NCBI GenBank assembly: GCA_033060915.1
Contig: CM065388.1
Coordinates: 32,450,501-32,514,500, forward strand
Direction of reading: 5' to 3'
DNA length: 64,000 nt
Source of the DNA: Euryodendron excelsum
Lineage: Eukaryota > Streptophyta > Magnoliopsida > Ericales > Pentaphylacaceae
In this document: piece by piece, positions 11,997-22,608 of the stretch
Layout of the letters: each line of letters begins with the position of its first letter
How positions within the stretch are numbered: position 1 is the first letter of the stretch
Made by a program: the position numbers and the translations under genes
The notes under the pieces: model-generated
Database searches by the model: none
Told to the model about the DNA's origin: nothing
What the model saw: only the letters and a program-made list of their open reading frames with translations

Positions 11997-13036
11997 ATGC
12001 CGCCGAGAAGAGGTGGATGTAGAGGGGCCGAAGAGCCCAAAGGCTGAATTAATCGCCTAGAAAGGATCTTAGCTGGGCTTGTTCAAGTGGTCCAGGATAC
12101 CCATAGCAACACCGCCAATGCGCTGGAGCAGCCATCAGCGCGGGCGCCGAGAGGAGAAGTTGTAGCACGTACTACCATTAAGCAATTTCAGCAGTTGAAA
12201 CCCCCAATTTTTCAGGGGACTCCCGATCCCATGGCCGCGAAGTCTTGTCTATTAGGAATCGAGAGAATATTTGAGGTGTTGCCTTATACCAATGAATAGA
12301 AAGTAGCCTTTGTCACCTTTTCACCTTTACATTCGAGGGAGCTACATTTATTTAGTGAATTTTGAAGAAAGCAACGGAGCCATTATGGTTGTGGTCTAGG
12401 TTTCTAGAGGTGTTCAATGAAGAATACTTTTTCGAGATTGTCAAGGACCAGAGGACTACTAAGTTCCTTGGTTTGACCCAAGGGAATATGATTGTGGCGG
12501 AGTACAATGCCAAATTCATGGAGCTATCATGATATGCCCCACATATTGTGTCATTGGAGACTCGTAAAGCAAGGAAGTTTGAGATAGGGTTGCAATAGAA
12601 CATCCGCAAGATGGTAGACATACTACAACTAGGGACCTATCAAAAAGTTGTACAACGAGCGGTGAACACTGAAAGGGCAAATGATGATATGTCCCAATAC
12701 CAGGAGAAAAATAAGAAGAGATTGGGAAGTGATCCAAGCAAGGGGCAAAGTTTAAAGCAGCAAAGTCCTGTATCTTCTAGTGGGAATTCATCTACCCCAC
12801 GATGGAATACCTTTAACTAGGGAGGCAACACGGCTAGTGAGACACCAATGTGCCCTAATTGTCAAAAGAAGCATTGGGCCGCATATCGTTTGAGAAGCAA
12901 AGCATGTTTCGGGTGTGGCCAGGAGGGTCACCAAGTGAAGGATTGTCCAAAGAAGAACAGAGCACAGGGATCTGGGGCATCAACATCAGCCTTAGTTCAG
13001 CAATCTATGTCCAATAGGAGAGAGAACCAACCAAGG
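11997..13036 (+). pseudogene. gag: Tekay gag (capsid/nucleocapsid), broken
   Basis: The likely start is the ATG at 11997 ('MPPRRGG'), in frame with the open stretch from 12087 after one stop. The capsid part begins around 'KQFQQLKPPIFQGTPDPMA', a hallmark of plant chromovirus gag. The frame changes between about 12300 and 12610, so at least one indel has occurred; the rest runs in one frame to the end of pol. The nucleocapsid end has a CCHC zinc knuckle, 'CFGCGQEGHQVKDC' (12905-12946), preceded by a second Cys-rich stretch 'CPNCQKKH'. Gag packages the element RNA in virus-like particles. Stops lie at about 12045, 12297, 12818 and 13037. Non-functional. Confidence 0.9.
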
Positions 13037-13090
13037 TAGGGTCGAGCATTTTCACTTACACTGGGAAACACCCCAGCTACTAACTCCGTA

Positions 13091-13513
13091 GTGTCAGGTG
13101 TACTCCTTATTTGTGGTCGACCTGCACACGTCCTTATTGATTCCAGTTCCACACACTCATTTGTCTCATATCTTTTTGCTCAATACTTGCATACATCTCT
13201 AGTACCTCTTGATTATGCTTTGGTAGTATCATTGCCATCCGGGAATTCAATGTTATGTGATAGGATTTATAATTCTTGTGAAATCCTTGTGAACAATGTG
13301 TCTATGTATGTAAACCTCATTCCCCAAGAAATGCATGGCTCTAATGTCATCTTAAGAATGGATTGGTTGTCCTCTCATCGTGCTATCATTGAATGTGAGC
13401 TTAAACGAGTCGTGTTTCATTCTTCTACCCATTCAGGACTTGTATTTGAGGGAGTTGTTGTAGTGCCCCCTCCCTATCTCATCTCATCTATGCAAGCACG
13501 TCATTTAATTTAA
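13091..13513 (+). pseudogene. pol: Tekay aspartic protease domain, active site altered
   Basis: This 140-residue open stretch is the retropepsin-like protease that would cleave the polyprotein. The catalytic loop, DSG in the family, here reads 'LIDSSSTHSFVS' (about residues 16-27): the Asp is kept but the Gly is Ser. The flap and C-terminal region end in 'VILRMDWLSSH', matching the conserved hydrophobic 'GMDWL' block of chromoviral proteases. It continues gag in the same frame after a stop at 13037 and ends at a stop at 13511, 90 bp before the RT region. Confidence 0.88.
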
Positions 13514-13531
13514 AAAGGAAATCGTGCATTC

Positions 13532-14212
13532 TTGTGCAACATTTTTGACACACACGTTTCCCCACTGCCATTGGAAGACATCCATGTTATTAAGAAATTT
13601 CCTGATGTCTTCCCCGATGAGCTACCTAGTTTCTTAGTGGACCGGGAGATTGAGTTCCACATTGACCATAATCTGGGTACTAGACCCATTTCCAAAGCTT
13701 CTTACCGTATGTCCCATCTAGAGTTGAAAGACTTGAAGGTCTAACTCCAAGACATGTTAGAAAAGGGATTCAGCCGTCCTAGTGTTTCACCTTGGGGTGC
13801 TCCGGTGTTATTTGTGGAAAAGAAAGATCGAACCATGAGATTATGCATCGACTACCAGGAATTAAACAATGTCACCATTAAGAATAAATATCCATTGTCA
13901 AGGGTGGATGACTTGTTTGATCAACTATAAGGCGCACGAGTATTTTCAAAGATTGACCTAAGGTCGGGTTATCACCAACTAAAGGTGAGGGCAAGTGATG
14001 TGGAGAAGACAGCATTCCAAACTAGACATGGTTGTTATGAGTTCTTGGTTATGCCGTTTGGAGTCACAAATGCACTTACCGCTTTCATGGATTTGATGAA
14101 TCGGGTTTTTAAACCCTTTCTTGATGATTTTGTAATTATGTTTATTGATGATATCTTGGTGTATTCTAAGAGTCTTCCAAATCATAAGCACCATTTAAGG
14201 ATGGTTCTTTAA
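13532..14212 (+). pseudogene. pol: Tekay reverse transcriptase domain, interrupted by stops
   Basis: Clear RT blocks follow in order: 'DVFPDELPSFLVDREIEFHI' at 13604-13665, then '[24 protein letters not shown]' at 13796-13867, '[13 protein letters not shown]' at 13950-13987, '[16 protein letters not shown]' at 14017-14063, and the catalytic 'FIDDILVYS' at 14141-14167, equivalent to the YxDD box. Stops sit at about 13742, 13928 and 14210, all TAA in otherwise conserved sequence. No frameshift is seen, so decay here has been by point mutation. The domain copies the element RNA into cDNA. Confidence 0.93.
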
Positions 14213-14215
14213 ACT

Positions 14216-15208
14216 TTGCGAGACAGGAGATTGTATGCCAAGCTAAAGAAGTGTGAATTTTGGCTGCCAAGTGTAGCATTTCTAAGACACATCATCAGTG
14301 TGGATGGAGTGTCTGTGGATCCTTCGAAGGTTGAAGCCATTATAAATTGGCCGAGACCAACGAATATAACTGAAGTCAGAAGTTTCATGGGCTTAGCTGG
14401 GTATTACCGAAGATTTATGAAAGACTTCTCCAAGATTATAACTCCGCTAACACAACTCACTCGAAAGAACACACCATTTGAATGGAATGAGAAGAGGGAA
14501 CAAAGCTTCCAGGAATTAAAGAACCAATTGGTATCCGCACTAATCCTAGCCTTACCTACGGGGACTGACGGGTTCTCCATATATAGCAACGCTTCGCCTA
14601 GAGAACTGGGATGTGTTTTGATGCAACACAGTAAGGTGATTGCATATGCCTCGAGACAGTTGAGACCACATGAAAAGAACTACCCAACTCATCATCTTGA
14701 ATTAGTAGCGGTGGTGTTTGCTTTGAAGATTTGGAGCCACTATTTGTACAAAGTCACATGTGAGATCTTCACTGACCACAAGAGTTTGAAATACCTTTTC
14801 ACACAAAAGGAGCTGAACATGAGACAGACAAGATGGATCAAGTTAATCAGAGACTACGGCATTCTCATTCAATACAATTCGGGTAAGGCCAATGTGGTGG
14901 CCGATGCCTTGAGCCGGAAGTTTACCGCCAACCTAGCGTGTCTTGTCACTTTTCAGCGGCCCTTGCTCCTTGACTTGGAGAGATCAGAAATTGAAATTGT
15001 TGCACCGGGAACTAATATAATGCTTACCACCATGATTGGCCAACTGGCATTGATAGATGTTGTGAAGCAACAGCAACTTAAAGACCCTTACTTGTGGAAG
15101 ATCTATGAAGAAATGGGAACGAATATGAAGCCTGACTTCACCTTGCATGATGGAGCTTTAAAGTTCAAAAGCCAATTGTGTGTTCCAAATATACCCGAGA
15201 TCAAGAGG
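14216..15208 (+). pseudogene. pol: Tekay RT thumb/connection and RNase H
   Basis: This is the longest open stretch of the element (331 codons). It opens with the RT thumb ('[15 protein letters not shown]'), then '[19 protein letters not shown]' of the connection, then RNase H from about 14560. The first catalytic position reads 'YSNAS' where the family has an Asp, so one catalytic residue is lost. '[16 protein letters not shown]', '[10 protein letters not shown]' and '[10 protein letters not shown]' (14890-14922) are the remaining RNase H blocks. A tail toward integrase follows. RNase H degrades the RNA strand of the RNA:DNA hybrid. Confidence 0.93.
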
Positions 15209-16318
15209 TAAGTTTTGGAAGAAGCCCACAACACAAAGTTCACTATACATCAAGGAGGCACAAAGATGTATTGGGATTTGAAGAAGACATTTTGGTAGCC
15301 GAGAATGAAGAAGGAAATAGCCGAGTTCGTATCACGATGCCTATAATGCCAATAGATCAAAGAAAAACATCAAAGACTTGCGAGACTACTTTAACCTTTA
15401 CCGATATTGGAATGGAAGTGGGAGCATATCACCATGGATTTCGTTATTGGATTGCCGAGATCACCATGGGGTTATGATGTTATATGGGTTATTGTTGATC
15501 GCCTCACCAAGTCCCCACATTTCTTGTCAGTGAAAACTACATATTCCTTATCCGAGCATGTGACCCTCTACATTACGGAGATTGTTCGATTACACAGTAC
15601 GCCAGTTTCAATAGTGTCCGATCGAGACCCGAGTTTTGTGTTAAAATTTTGGAAGAGTTTGCAAAAGGCTTTGGGCACTGAGTTGAAGTTTAGCATGGCA
15701 TTTCATCCATAAACCAACGGGCAATCAGAAAGGACCATTCAGACCCTCGAAGACATGTTTCAGTTATGTGTTCTCAACTTTCAAGGAAGTTAGGAGGACC
15801 ACCAACCATTAGTGGAGTTTGCCTACAACAACAATTTTCATGCAAACATCGGAATGGCTCCTTATGAAGCGCTTCATGGGAGGAAGTGTAGATCTCTAGT
15901 TTGTTGGGCCAAGGTCGGAGAAAGGAAGATTCTTGGACCAAAGATTGTGCAATTGACCACCGAGAAGATCAAGATCATTCAGCAATGACTACAAACTGCT
16001 CAGAGTTGCCAAAAGAGTTATGCAGTTGTGCGAAGGTGGGGCTTAGAGTTTGATGAAGGGAGCCACATGTTCTTGAAGGTATCTGCTTCCAAGGGGATAA
16101 ATCACTTTGGCAAGAAGAGAAAGCTTAGTCCAAGGTACATCGGACCGTTTGAAGTTCTTAAACAGGTTGGACCCGTTGCTTATCGTATTGCTCTTCCTCT
16201 GGAACTTTTGTAAGTTCATAATGTCTTTCAGGTTTCAATGGTACAGAGGTATGTCCATGACCTGACGCAAGTGATTGATCACTATCCCTTAGCCGTGAAT
16301 GAAGATTTAAGTTACGTT
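15209..16318 (+). pseudogene. pol: Tekay integrase, interrupted by stops
   Basis: The N-terminal HHCC-like zone is at about 15210-15365 and is damaged by stops near 15297, 15345 and 15350. The catalytic core follows: first Asp in 'TMDFVIGLP' (15431-15457), second in 'SIVSDRDPSF' (15609-15638) and Glu in 'NGQSERTIQTLEDMF' (15717-15761), so all three DDE residues survive in sequence. Stops at about 15711 and 15792 break the core and one at about 15987 follows it. The C-terminal part includes '[26 protein letters not shown]' (16119-16196), the GPY/F module common to chromoviruses. The product would insert the cDNA into host chromatin. Confidence 0.92.
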
Positions 16319-16473
16319 GAGAGACCGATTGAGATTCTTGATTGTCGCGACCAAGTTCTTAGGAACAAGGTCATTCTGTTGGTATGAGTTTTATGGTAGA
16401 ACCACACTTGGCAGGAATCTACTTGGGAATGTGAAGATGAGATTCAAGAGCATTATCCCTTTTTGTTTGAATG
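16319..16473 (+). pseudogene. pol: C-terminal chromodomain of the Tekay integrase
   Basis: In the integrase frame, 'ERPIEILDCRDQVLRNKV' is followed after two stops by 'ESTWECEDEIQEHYPFLFE' and a stop at about 16472. This is the short chromodomain that ends Tekay/Del polyproteins and is thought to guide integration to heterochromatin. It lies 36 bp before the polypurine tract. TGA and TAG stops within it confirm loss of function. Confidence 0.85.
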
Positions 16474-16508
16474 ATAGCTTGTATCAAGTTTGGGGACCAA
16501 ACTTATTT

Positions 16509-16521
16509 AAGGGGGGAGGGA
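16509..16521 (+). other. Polypurine tract of the Tekay element
   Basis: A purine run 'aaggggggaggga' ends directly at the 3' LTR start (16522), the position where plus-strand DNA synthesis is primed. Confidence 0.93.
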
Positions 16522-18899
16522 TGTGATGGCTCAAACCTTTATTTATTTATATTAATGAGAAATTTCAGTGTATGCAATGTTTAATGTTAATTATTTACTC
16601 TTTTGGGTAAAAAATGACCAATGAGAGTTTATGTAGTAACTTAAGCCTATAGGGTGAGACAGATAGGATTATTCCCATGTGTATCATCTTATATACACTT
16701 ATATACACACAACTCACACATTCCAATTGGTTAAGAGAGAAGAGAGGGAGAGGAAGAAAAGAGAAAGAGGATGAAGATGCTTGAAGGAAGAGATTGAAGC
16801 CAATAGAAGACTTAACCAAGCTTGAAGAAAGGTAAGGTCCTATTCTCTTCTAGAATTGTATATGTGTATGTATATATTTTGGTGGGTTGTGTTGTTGGGT
16901 TGTTGTGAGTGACTCTTATGAGTCCCAAATTGACTAAATCTAGATTATTGTAAGCCCCATTATAAGATTTGAGAGTTTGGGATTGAAATCCTCATTTTAT
17001 GCAAGTTAGGGCTTGGGTTCCTAAAACCCTAGATCCCTTCGATTTACTTGTTTAAAATGTTTCGTTTTGAGTTATTGTGGTCTTCTTAGGTTAATCTTTG
17101 GACCTTAGAAGTATTGAAAGAATTTGTGAGACTTTTGATGGAGTTTGGGTGAGATTTGGAGATTTTCGGGTGGATTTTCATTTTTCTCAGGTAATGTGTT
17201 GACACATTGGCCTCATGTGTTGACACATTAGTCCAGAGGACTCCCAGATTTACTTCTTCAGCTCATGTGTCGACACCTTAGCCTTTTGTGTCAACACATC
17301 CTGGATTTGCTTTCTCAGCTCGGACACTGCTTAGTAAAACGAGTATAACTTTCTCTAGAAAACTCGGATTGATACACTGTTTGAAGAATTAGATATTAGA
17401 TTTATAGACCTTTGTATTCATATCAAATTTGTACTCTAATTTCCTATAGATTAAGAGATATGAGAGTTTAAAGTTCATCCAAAATCTATGCCAACAACCT
17501 TGTTTTCCATAATTTTAGTCCACCTTCCGTGAAGCACAACTTCTTCACCCGAAATGTGTTTTTAAGCCATGATCTATCAAATTAAGGGCCTCTAAGCCTA
17601 TTTTCAAATTAGCCTTGGGTGTAAACTCATCTTTGACGGGTGGTTGGGACGCGATGAAGGAGTCAACATCCCGGCTTTCATGTTCAAACTTCAACCTTAT
17701 GTTCATATTTTACATTGGGGCTTTGTCCTAGAGTTTAGCATTGCTCTCTCCCGTTGTGAGAGTAAGGTGTTGATGAGTTGGGGTTAAGGAACTTATGTGC
17801 TTAGTCTTGGTTTATGTGTTATTGCTTTGTCTTACAGTCTTGTATTGATGTTTTTCTACTCCTATGTGCATTTTGTGTAGGAACACCTCGTTTATTGCCT
17901 GTTCAATCGAAGAGAAGTGAGTAACAATATGCTTTGAGTAAAAATGTATTATTTTCCAAATGTTTTAGGCTCACTTCTATATCATGCAATGTTTCCATGT
18001 ATTTCAATACATCAATGTTATGTTCAATTATAAATGTCATATCTTAAACGTATGCACATTATATTCATGTTATGAACTAAAACCCATGGACTACAATGTT
18101 CAAATAAAAGAAATGCCCAGTTTTAATGTATGGTGTCAACTCGGGTCTTCTCGTGGCGAGACCTTAATTTTGCCCGATAGTCCTATGATAGAGGATGTGA
18201 AATAAACTATCTATGTTGGGAGACTTCCCTGGCCTAAAAAGCCTTTACATGACCTATAAGGTTACTATGGAGCCTAGCTCATATGTTGAGTTGTAGCACA
18301 CTTATGATTTAGATCAAGAATGAAGATACAATAAATGCTTATGATAAGTTATATACGTTGCATATCTTCCCTATGATAACATGTTTCGAAACGGTTTCAA
18401 TACCAGACTCATGCTCTTTACTCACAAATGTCTACCTATTGATTTATATGTAACTATAATTGCTAGTCCATGGTAATTTCATACTTATGCATCATTGTTA
18501 TTCACTAAGCATTAGCATACATTTTCTCAAATGATTTTCTGGTAGCCAATCCGGGAGGCCCTAGAGCGAGGCCATATGGGATTTTAAGCTACTGCCTACA
18601 GGCCTATGTTTTGTATTATGTTTGAGGGCTAGACCCCAATGTTTTGTAATGATATAATGTTAAAACTTTGGTAGACCTCGATTTGGTCCTTATGTATGTT
18701 ATGTTTTTTATTAGGCACAGCTCTATCACGTAAGACACAAATTATGTTTCAAGTTACCAAAAGTTTTATTTTCTGCAATTATGCATCCTTCCAAATGATT
18801 ATACACCGGTTATCAACCAGTTTATGTAATGTGGTATTGGGTAGCCTTGCTATTGGCCGGTCATGCACATTAAATCTGTATAGGCCAGGTTATGGGGCA
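16522..18899 (+). mobile_element. 3' LTR of the Tekay chromovirus
   Basis: Starts TGTGATGG and ends 'tatggggca' at 18899; it pairs with 9443-11809. It has an extra copy of the 'tgtgttgacacatt' palindromic word near 17197-17230 that the 5' LTR lacks, so either a repeat unit was lost or a repeat was gained after insertion. Confidence 0.9.
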
Positions 18900-19082
18900 T
18901 GGTAGATCTTTTGTGATCAAAAGATAGCCATGAATGGAACACTTGAGATTAATCAATTAGCCATATAGAGATTTGAAGTAAAACACAAAATAAATAAACA
19001 ACAAGCTTAATTTTTTTCTTTTTCTAAGAAAATGCCAAAATAAAACAAAAACACATAAAACTAAACTACTTCCACTAATTCT

Positions 19083-19098
19083 CCCCCCCCCCCCCCCC
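19083..19098. repeat. Poly(C) tract
   Basis: A 16-base C run, the first of two in the same 150 bp. G-rich on the minus (element sense) strand. Confidence 0.9.
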
Positions 19099-19194
19099 AA
19101 AAACTAAAATGATGCAATGTCCTCAATGCATGAAAAACAAAGCAAATAAACTATGAAACACGGGAAAGAGAGAAGAACAGGGTCCCAAAACAAA

Positions 19195-19230
19195 CCCCCC
19201 CCCCACCCCCCCCCCCCCCCCCCCCCCCCC
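19195..19230. repeat. Long poly(C) tract with one interruption
   Basis: About 36 bp of C with a single A at 19205. On the element's sense (minus) strand this is poly(G), which could form a G-quadruplex. A minus-strand open frame through it gives a glycine run that I treat as artefact. Tract length in an assembly may be unreliable. Confidence 0.85.
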
Positions 19231-19554
19231 AACTCAGGGGAAACTCTATAAAGCTAAAAACGCTAAAAAGGAAGAAAAATCTACTAACTACTCCTACTAC
19301 TACACAAATTGGAGAGAGGACCACCCAATACCCCAAAGTGAAAATTTACCATCGTTCCACAAGTCCAATCTTGAAACTTGTAAATAGTTCAAACAAGCAT
19401 AATAATAGACAATCTCAACACCTTTATAGAACTTAAGGATATAATATTGAAGCACACAAGGGCCAAACGGATAATAGAAGGTAGAGAATGTAAATTAATC
19501 TTGCACAAAGGTGCCAACTAAGTTCATGTCATGAACCCCTTTAGTGTTCCCTAT

Positions 19555-20467
19555 TTATTTATCAACATAAAAAATATTCAAAAGAGGAAGTGTATCCACA
19601 ACAAATAGGTCACTATCTTTAAAATTCTCTATTTTCTCTCTGTCCTCTTCACTCTCTTCTTGCTTGGAACCCTTGATCTTGGGCTCATCCCTTTCAAGTT
19701 CCTTATCCTTATTTTCATCTTCAATAACTTCCTCAGTCAATTTAAGAGCTTCTTCCCCAGACTCACACTCTTGGGAAAAGATGGTTTGATCGATGATGCT
19801 CTTATTCTTAAGGTTAGTGATGGGATGAACTTACTCGATGGAATGGACTTGCTCTTAGTTGGGGTTAAAATCATGATGAGTTTCACTTAAGCTCTCTTGG
19901 TTGGTAGTTGTCTCTTGGACATTCAAGGCTTCCAATAATAAGGTCATTTGACCCTTTACATTGGCTAACATGCTTGTTGTCCATTCTAAAGATGCTAGTT
20001 GGGGATCCTCCACAAGTGACTCATTGGGTAGAGATAGATACACAATATGCTCTTAGTGATGATAAATCGGTTGTGATGTTTGATAGTATTCAAGTGGCCC
20101 TTGGTAGAATTGTGGTGAGGCTAGACAATGAGGGAAAATAGGTCCCTCATGTCCCCTAACAAGGTTGAATTGGTCATACTATCTCGGATTATAGGTTGGT
20201 ACAAAAGAATCCATTTGGCCATTAGCTTGAATGCAATCTCTAAGAGACCGGGAAGATCGTTCTTGGGCCCTATTCTCATTAACTTGAATGTAGTGTTCTA
20301 AGAGACCAACAAGGAGGGGCTTCCACACCACCATAACCATGTACACCCCCATTACCATCATTCTCAACCCATTGAGAAGAGTATTCCATTATGCCTATGT
20401 CAATGTGTATAAATGATGTGTGAGAAAATGAGCTACCAAGTATAGTAGAATGGCTACTAGAGTTCAC
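19555..20467 (-). pseudogene. Broken ORF in gag position of the non-autonomous element
   Basis: Three minus-strand open stretches follow each other from the primer site: 20467-20179, 20043-19855 and 19740-19555. They read as a hydrophilic protein: 'RSLRDCIQANGQMDSFVP', then 'LVEDPQLASLEWTTSMLANVKGQM', then a very acidic and lysine-rich tail 'EDENKDKELERDEPKIKG'. The position, just downstream of the leader, is that of gag, and such acidic, domain-poor ORFs are common in non-autonomous plant elements. No zinc knuckle, protease or RT is seen. I do not recognise a family; function unknown and surely broken by stops and shifts. Confidence 0.4.
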
Positions 20468-20932
20468 TCTTAAATGCCTACCGGTTGAGTCACGAATACA
20501 AATATTATGCCATGCATAAGCAGTTTGGCAATCCGCGTCTCAACAAGTCAATTCACAATCCGCAACCACAAATGTCCTTCCAAACCCTCCAATCTCCACA
20601 TAAAAATTTTCACCAATTCAAGTAATTTCAATCCAATCGAAACCTCTAATCTCCGTAGGCAAAAGCAATACCACCGTTAAACAATTAACACATAGTCCTA
20701 TTCACCAATCGAGTTATCAATGCAATTCAAATTCTATACTAATCAAGCAAAACAATCTTAAAATAAAAAGAAAAAATTAAAAAGAAAAATCTATCATGCT
20801 AACACATAAAGGGTGGAACGAAGTTATCCATGGTCTTAGCTGAAGATCACACCATTGTAGTAGATGTTGGTGGAGAAGCAATCCATCGATTGTTGCGCTT
20901 CCCAAGGTGCTTGGATGCTCGCCAATGCCTTT

Positions 20933-20952
20933 GATCCCCGGCAACGCTACCA
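20933..20952 (-). other. Primer-binding site matching tRNA-Asp (degenerate)
   Basis: The plus strand reads 'gatccccggcaacgctacca', close to the 3' end of plant tRNA-Asp (GTC), which ends CCCCGGCAACGGCGCCA. The element is on the minus strand, so this is the complement of its primer site, five bases from the LTR end at 20958. Confidence 0.75.
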
Positions 20953-20957
20953 GAATT

Positions 20958-21597
20958 TGAATCGTTCCAAATATGTTCAATGTAAAATCGCAAGATTCGG
21001 TTGATGATATATTTTAAATCCGGTGAGTCCGGATATCGATTCTCTTTAATATGAAGCTTAATATAAGCTATAGGCTTCAACTCACATCCATTTCTCTCAA
21101 GATTTACAACAACCCAAGTGAAATTACTTCTTAAAAAGGTAAAACCAAAAACACTTGATTTTGAAAGGTTGGTTTGGCTATAAACTAAAGCAATATTGAA
21201 ACAATTAAACTATTAAGATAAAATAGCTTAGGCCCAATTGATTCAACCACCTAATTCGCCCAAGGTTCCAACGAGGTTTAAAAACACAAATCTTTGGCTT
21301 CACCATGAGCCTTTGATTCAGAGGATTCATACCATCGATCTAAACAACACCCATACCAAATTAAACGTTCATGCATTGACACTCAAAGATTTAGTTAAGA
21401 ACACAAAATTTCTATAGGATCTAAGAAATGAATAACATAAATTCAATTTAATAGCAATTTGAAGTTGGATTCATAGTCAATTTGAGAGTCATAAACTAAT
21501 ATAATTGATTTGTGCAATTACAATACCAATTATAGAATTGTGCATTGGAATTACCAAATATAATCAATAATCTATATGTTCTAAGATATCTAAGGTT
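20958..21597 (-). mobile_element. 5' LTR of the tRNA-Asp-primed element, truncated
   Basis: It matches 6302 to about 6965 in the same orientation and adjoins the primer site, so it is the 5' LTR of the element whose 3' LTR lies at 6302. Similarity stops at 21597, where a truncated Tekay LTR on the minus strand begins. The missing outer half was lost in a deletion or rearrangement. Confidence 0.8.
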
Positions 21598-22362
21598 CGT
21601 GCATGCGTTTAAGATATGACATTTATAATTGAACATAACATTGATGCATTAAAATATATGAAAACATTGCACGATATAGAAGTGAGCTTAAAACATTCAA
21701 AAAATAATAGAGTTTTACTCAAGGCATATCGTTACTCACCTCTCTCCAATTGAACAGGAGATCAACGAGGTGTTCCTACACAAAACGCATGTAGGAGTAG
21801 AGAAACATCAATACAGGACTCTAAGATAAAGCCCTAACGTAAAACGATAACACAAGGTTGAACTTTGAATATGAAAGCCAGAACGTTAACTCCATCATCG
21901 CGTCCCAACCACCCCTTAAAGATGAGTTCACACTTAAGGCTAGTTCTATTTGAAAATAGGCTTAAAGCTCTTTAATTTGATAGGTCATGGCTTAAAAATA
22001 CATTTTGGGTGAAGAAGTTATGCCTAACGGAAAGTGGACTAAAAGTTTGGAAAACAAGGTTGTTGCCATAGATTTTGGGTCAACTTTAAACCTTCATATC
22101 TCTCAATCTATAAGGAATTAAAATACAAAATTTATATGGATATAAAGGTCTATGAATCTACTATCTAATGTTTTAAACGGTGCATTAATCTGAGTTTTCT
22201 AGATAAAGTTATGCCATTTGCCTAAATAGTGTCATGGCAAAGAAAGCGAAACCGGGATGTGTCGACACATGAGGCCAAGGTGTCGACGCATGAGCTAAAA
22301 AAGTGAATCTGGGAGTCTTCTAGACTAATGTGTCAACACATGAGGCTAAGGTGTCGACACAT
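21598..22362 (-). mobile_element. Truncated Tekay LTR, inner segment
   Basis: Reverse complement of Tekay LTR sequence corresponding to about 10120-10965 of the 5' LTR: 'gacatttataattgaacataacattgatg', 'taactcacctctctccaattgaac' and 'aggtgttcctacacaaaa'. It contains four 'tgtcgacaca'-type palindromes between 22258 and 22362. The giant solo LTR splits it at 22362/22363; the rest resumes at 27621. Its other 0.85 kb is missing, cut at 21597. Confidence 0.88.
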
Positions 22363-22608
22363 TGTAAGCACCCCATTTTTTACCGCTCGGCAGTCTACAC
22401 TTCGTCCAGACTTGTTTTCAAGTCACTGTGGGCGTATTCCAACCGAAGCCAACTCTCTAAGTCCAAATCTCTGTGTGTCCATCACTTTGCGGGCCCGTCA
22501 GGCCCAAATAGAGGCAAAATGACCAAAATGCCCTTAGGGGCATCGTCCTTTCCTTTCCGACTCTAATCCCTCTCTCGAGACAGTTGATTCCTCGAGACAG
22601 TAAATCTA

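Larger units (their letters stand above)
9443..18899 (+). mobile_element. Complete but inactive Tekay/Del-type chromovirus (Ty3-gypsy)
   Basis: All parts of an LTR retrotransposon are in order: 5' LTR 9443-11809, tRNA-iMet primer site 11813-11824, gag 11997-13036, protease, RT, RNase H, integrase and a C-terminal chromodomain to about 16473, polypurine tract 16509-16521 and 3' LTR 16522-18899. The RT-RH-IN order marks Ty3-gypsy; the chromodomain and motif spelling fit the Tekay (Del) clade. Many in-frame stops make it inactive. The LTRs differ at roughly one position in ten over their first 160 bp (my count), so the insertion is old. AGATCT occurs just before the 5' LTR (9437-9442) and just after the 3' LTR (18904-18909), a possible target duplication, though a 4-bp gap on the right leaves this uncertain. 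Confidence 0.93.
18910..20932 (-). mobile_element. Internal region of the 6302-21597 element, right part
   Basis: This is the leader side of the split minus-strand element. It joins 7662-9442 once the Tekay insertion is removed. It holds two cytosine homopolymer tracts (19083-19098 and 19195-19230), a stretch of broken open frames of gag-like position (19555-20467, minus) and, at its right end, the tRNA-Asp primer site. No pol motif is seen in it. Confidence 0.6.

Noticed and set aside
9437..18909. AGATCT as a firm target-site duplication of the Tekay element
   Set aside because: The right copy is four bases beyond the LTR end, so it could be chance. Reported only as a possibility.
19151..19336. 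Minus-strand frame with a glycine run
   Set aside because: Created by the poly(C) tract; no homology, start context or neighbouring exon.
20933..20952. Fragments of tRNA genes (Asp, Arg)
   Set aside because: Only the last 17-19 bases match and each lies next to an LTR end, so they are primer-binding sites, not tRNA genes.
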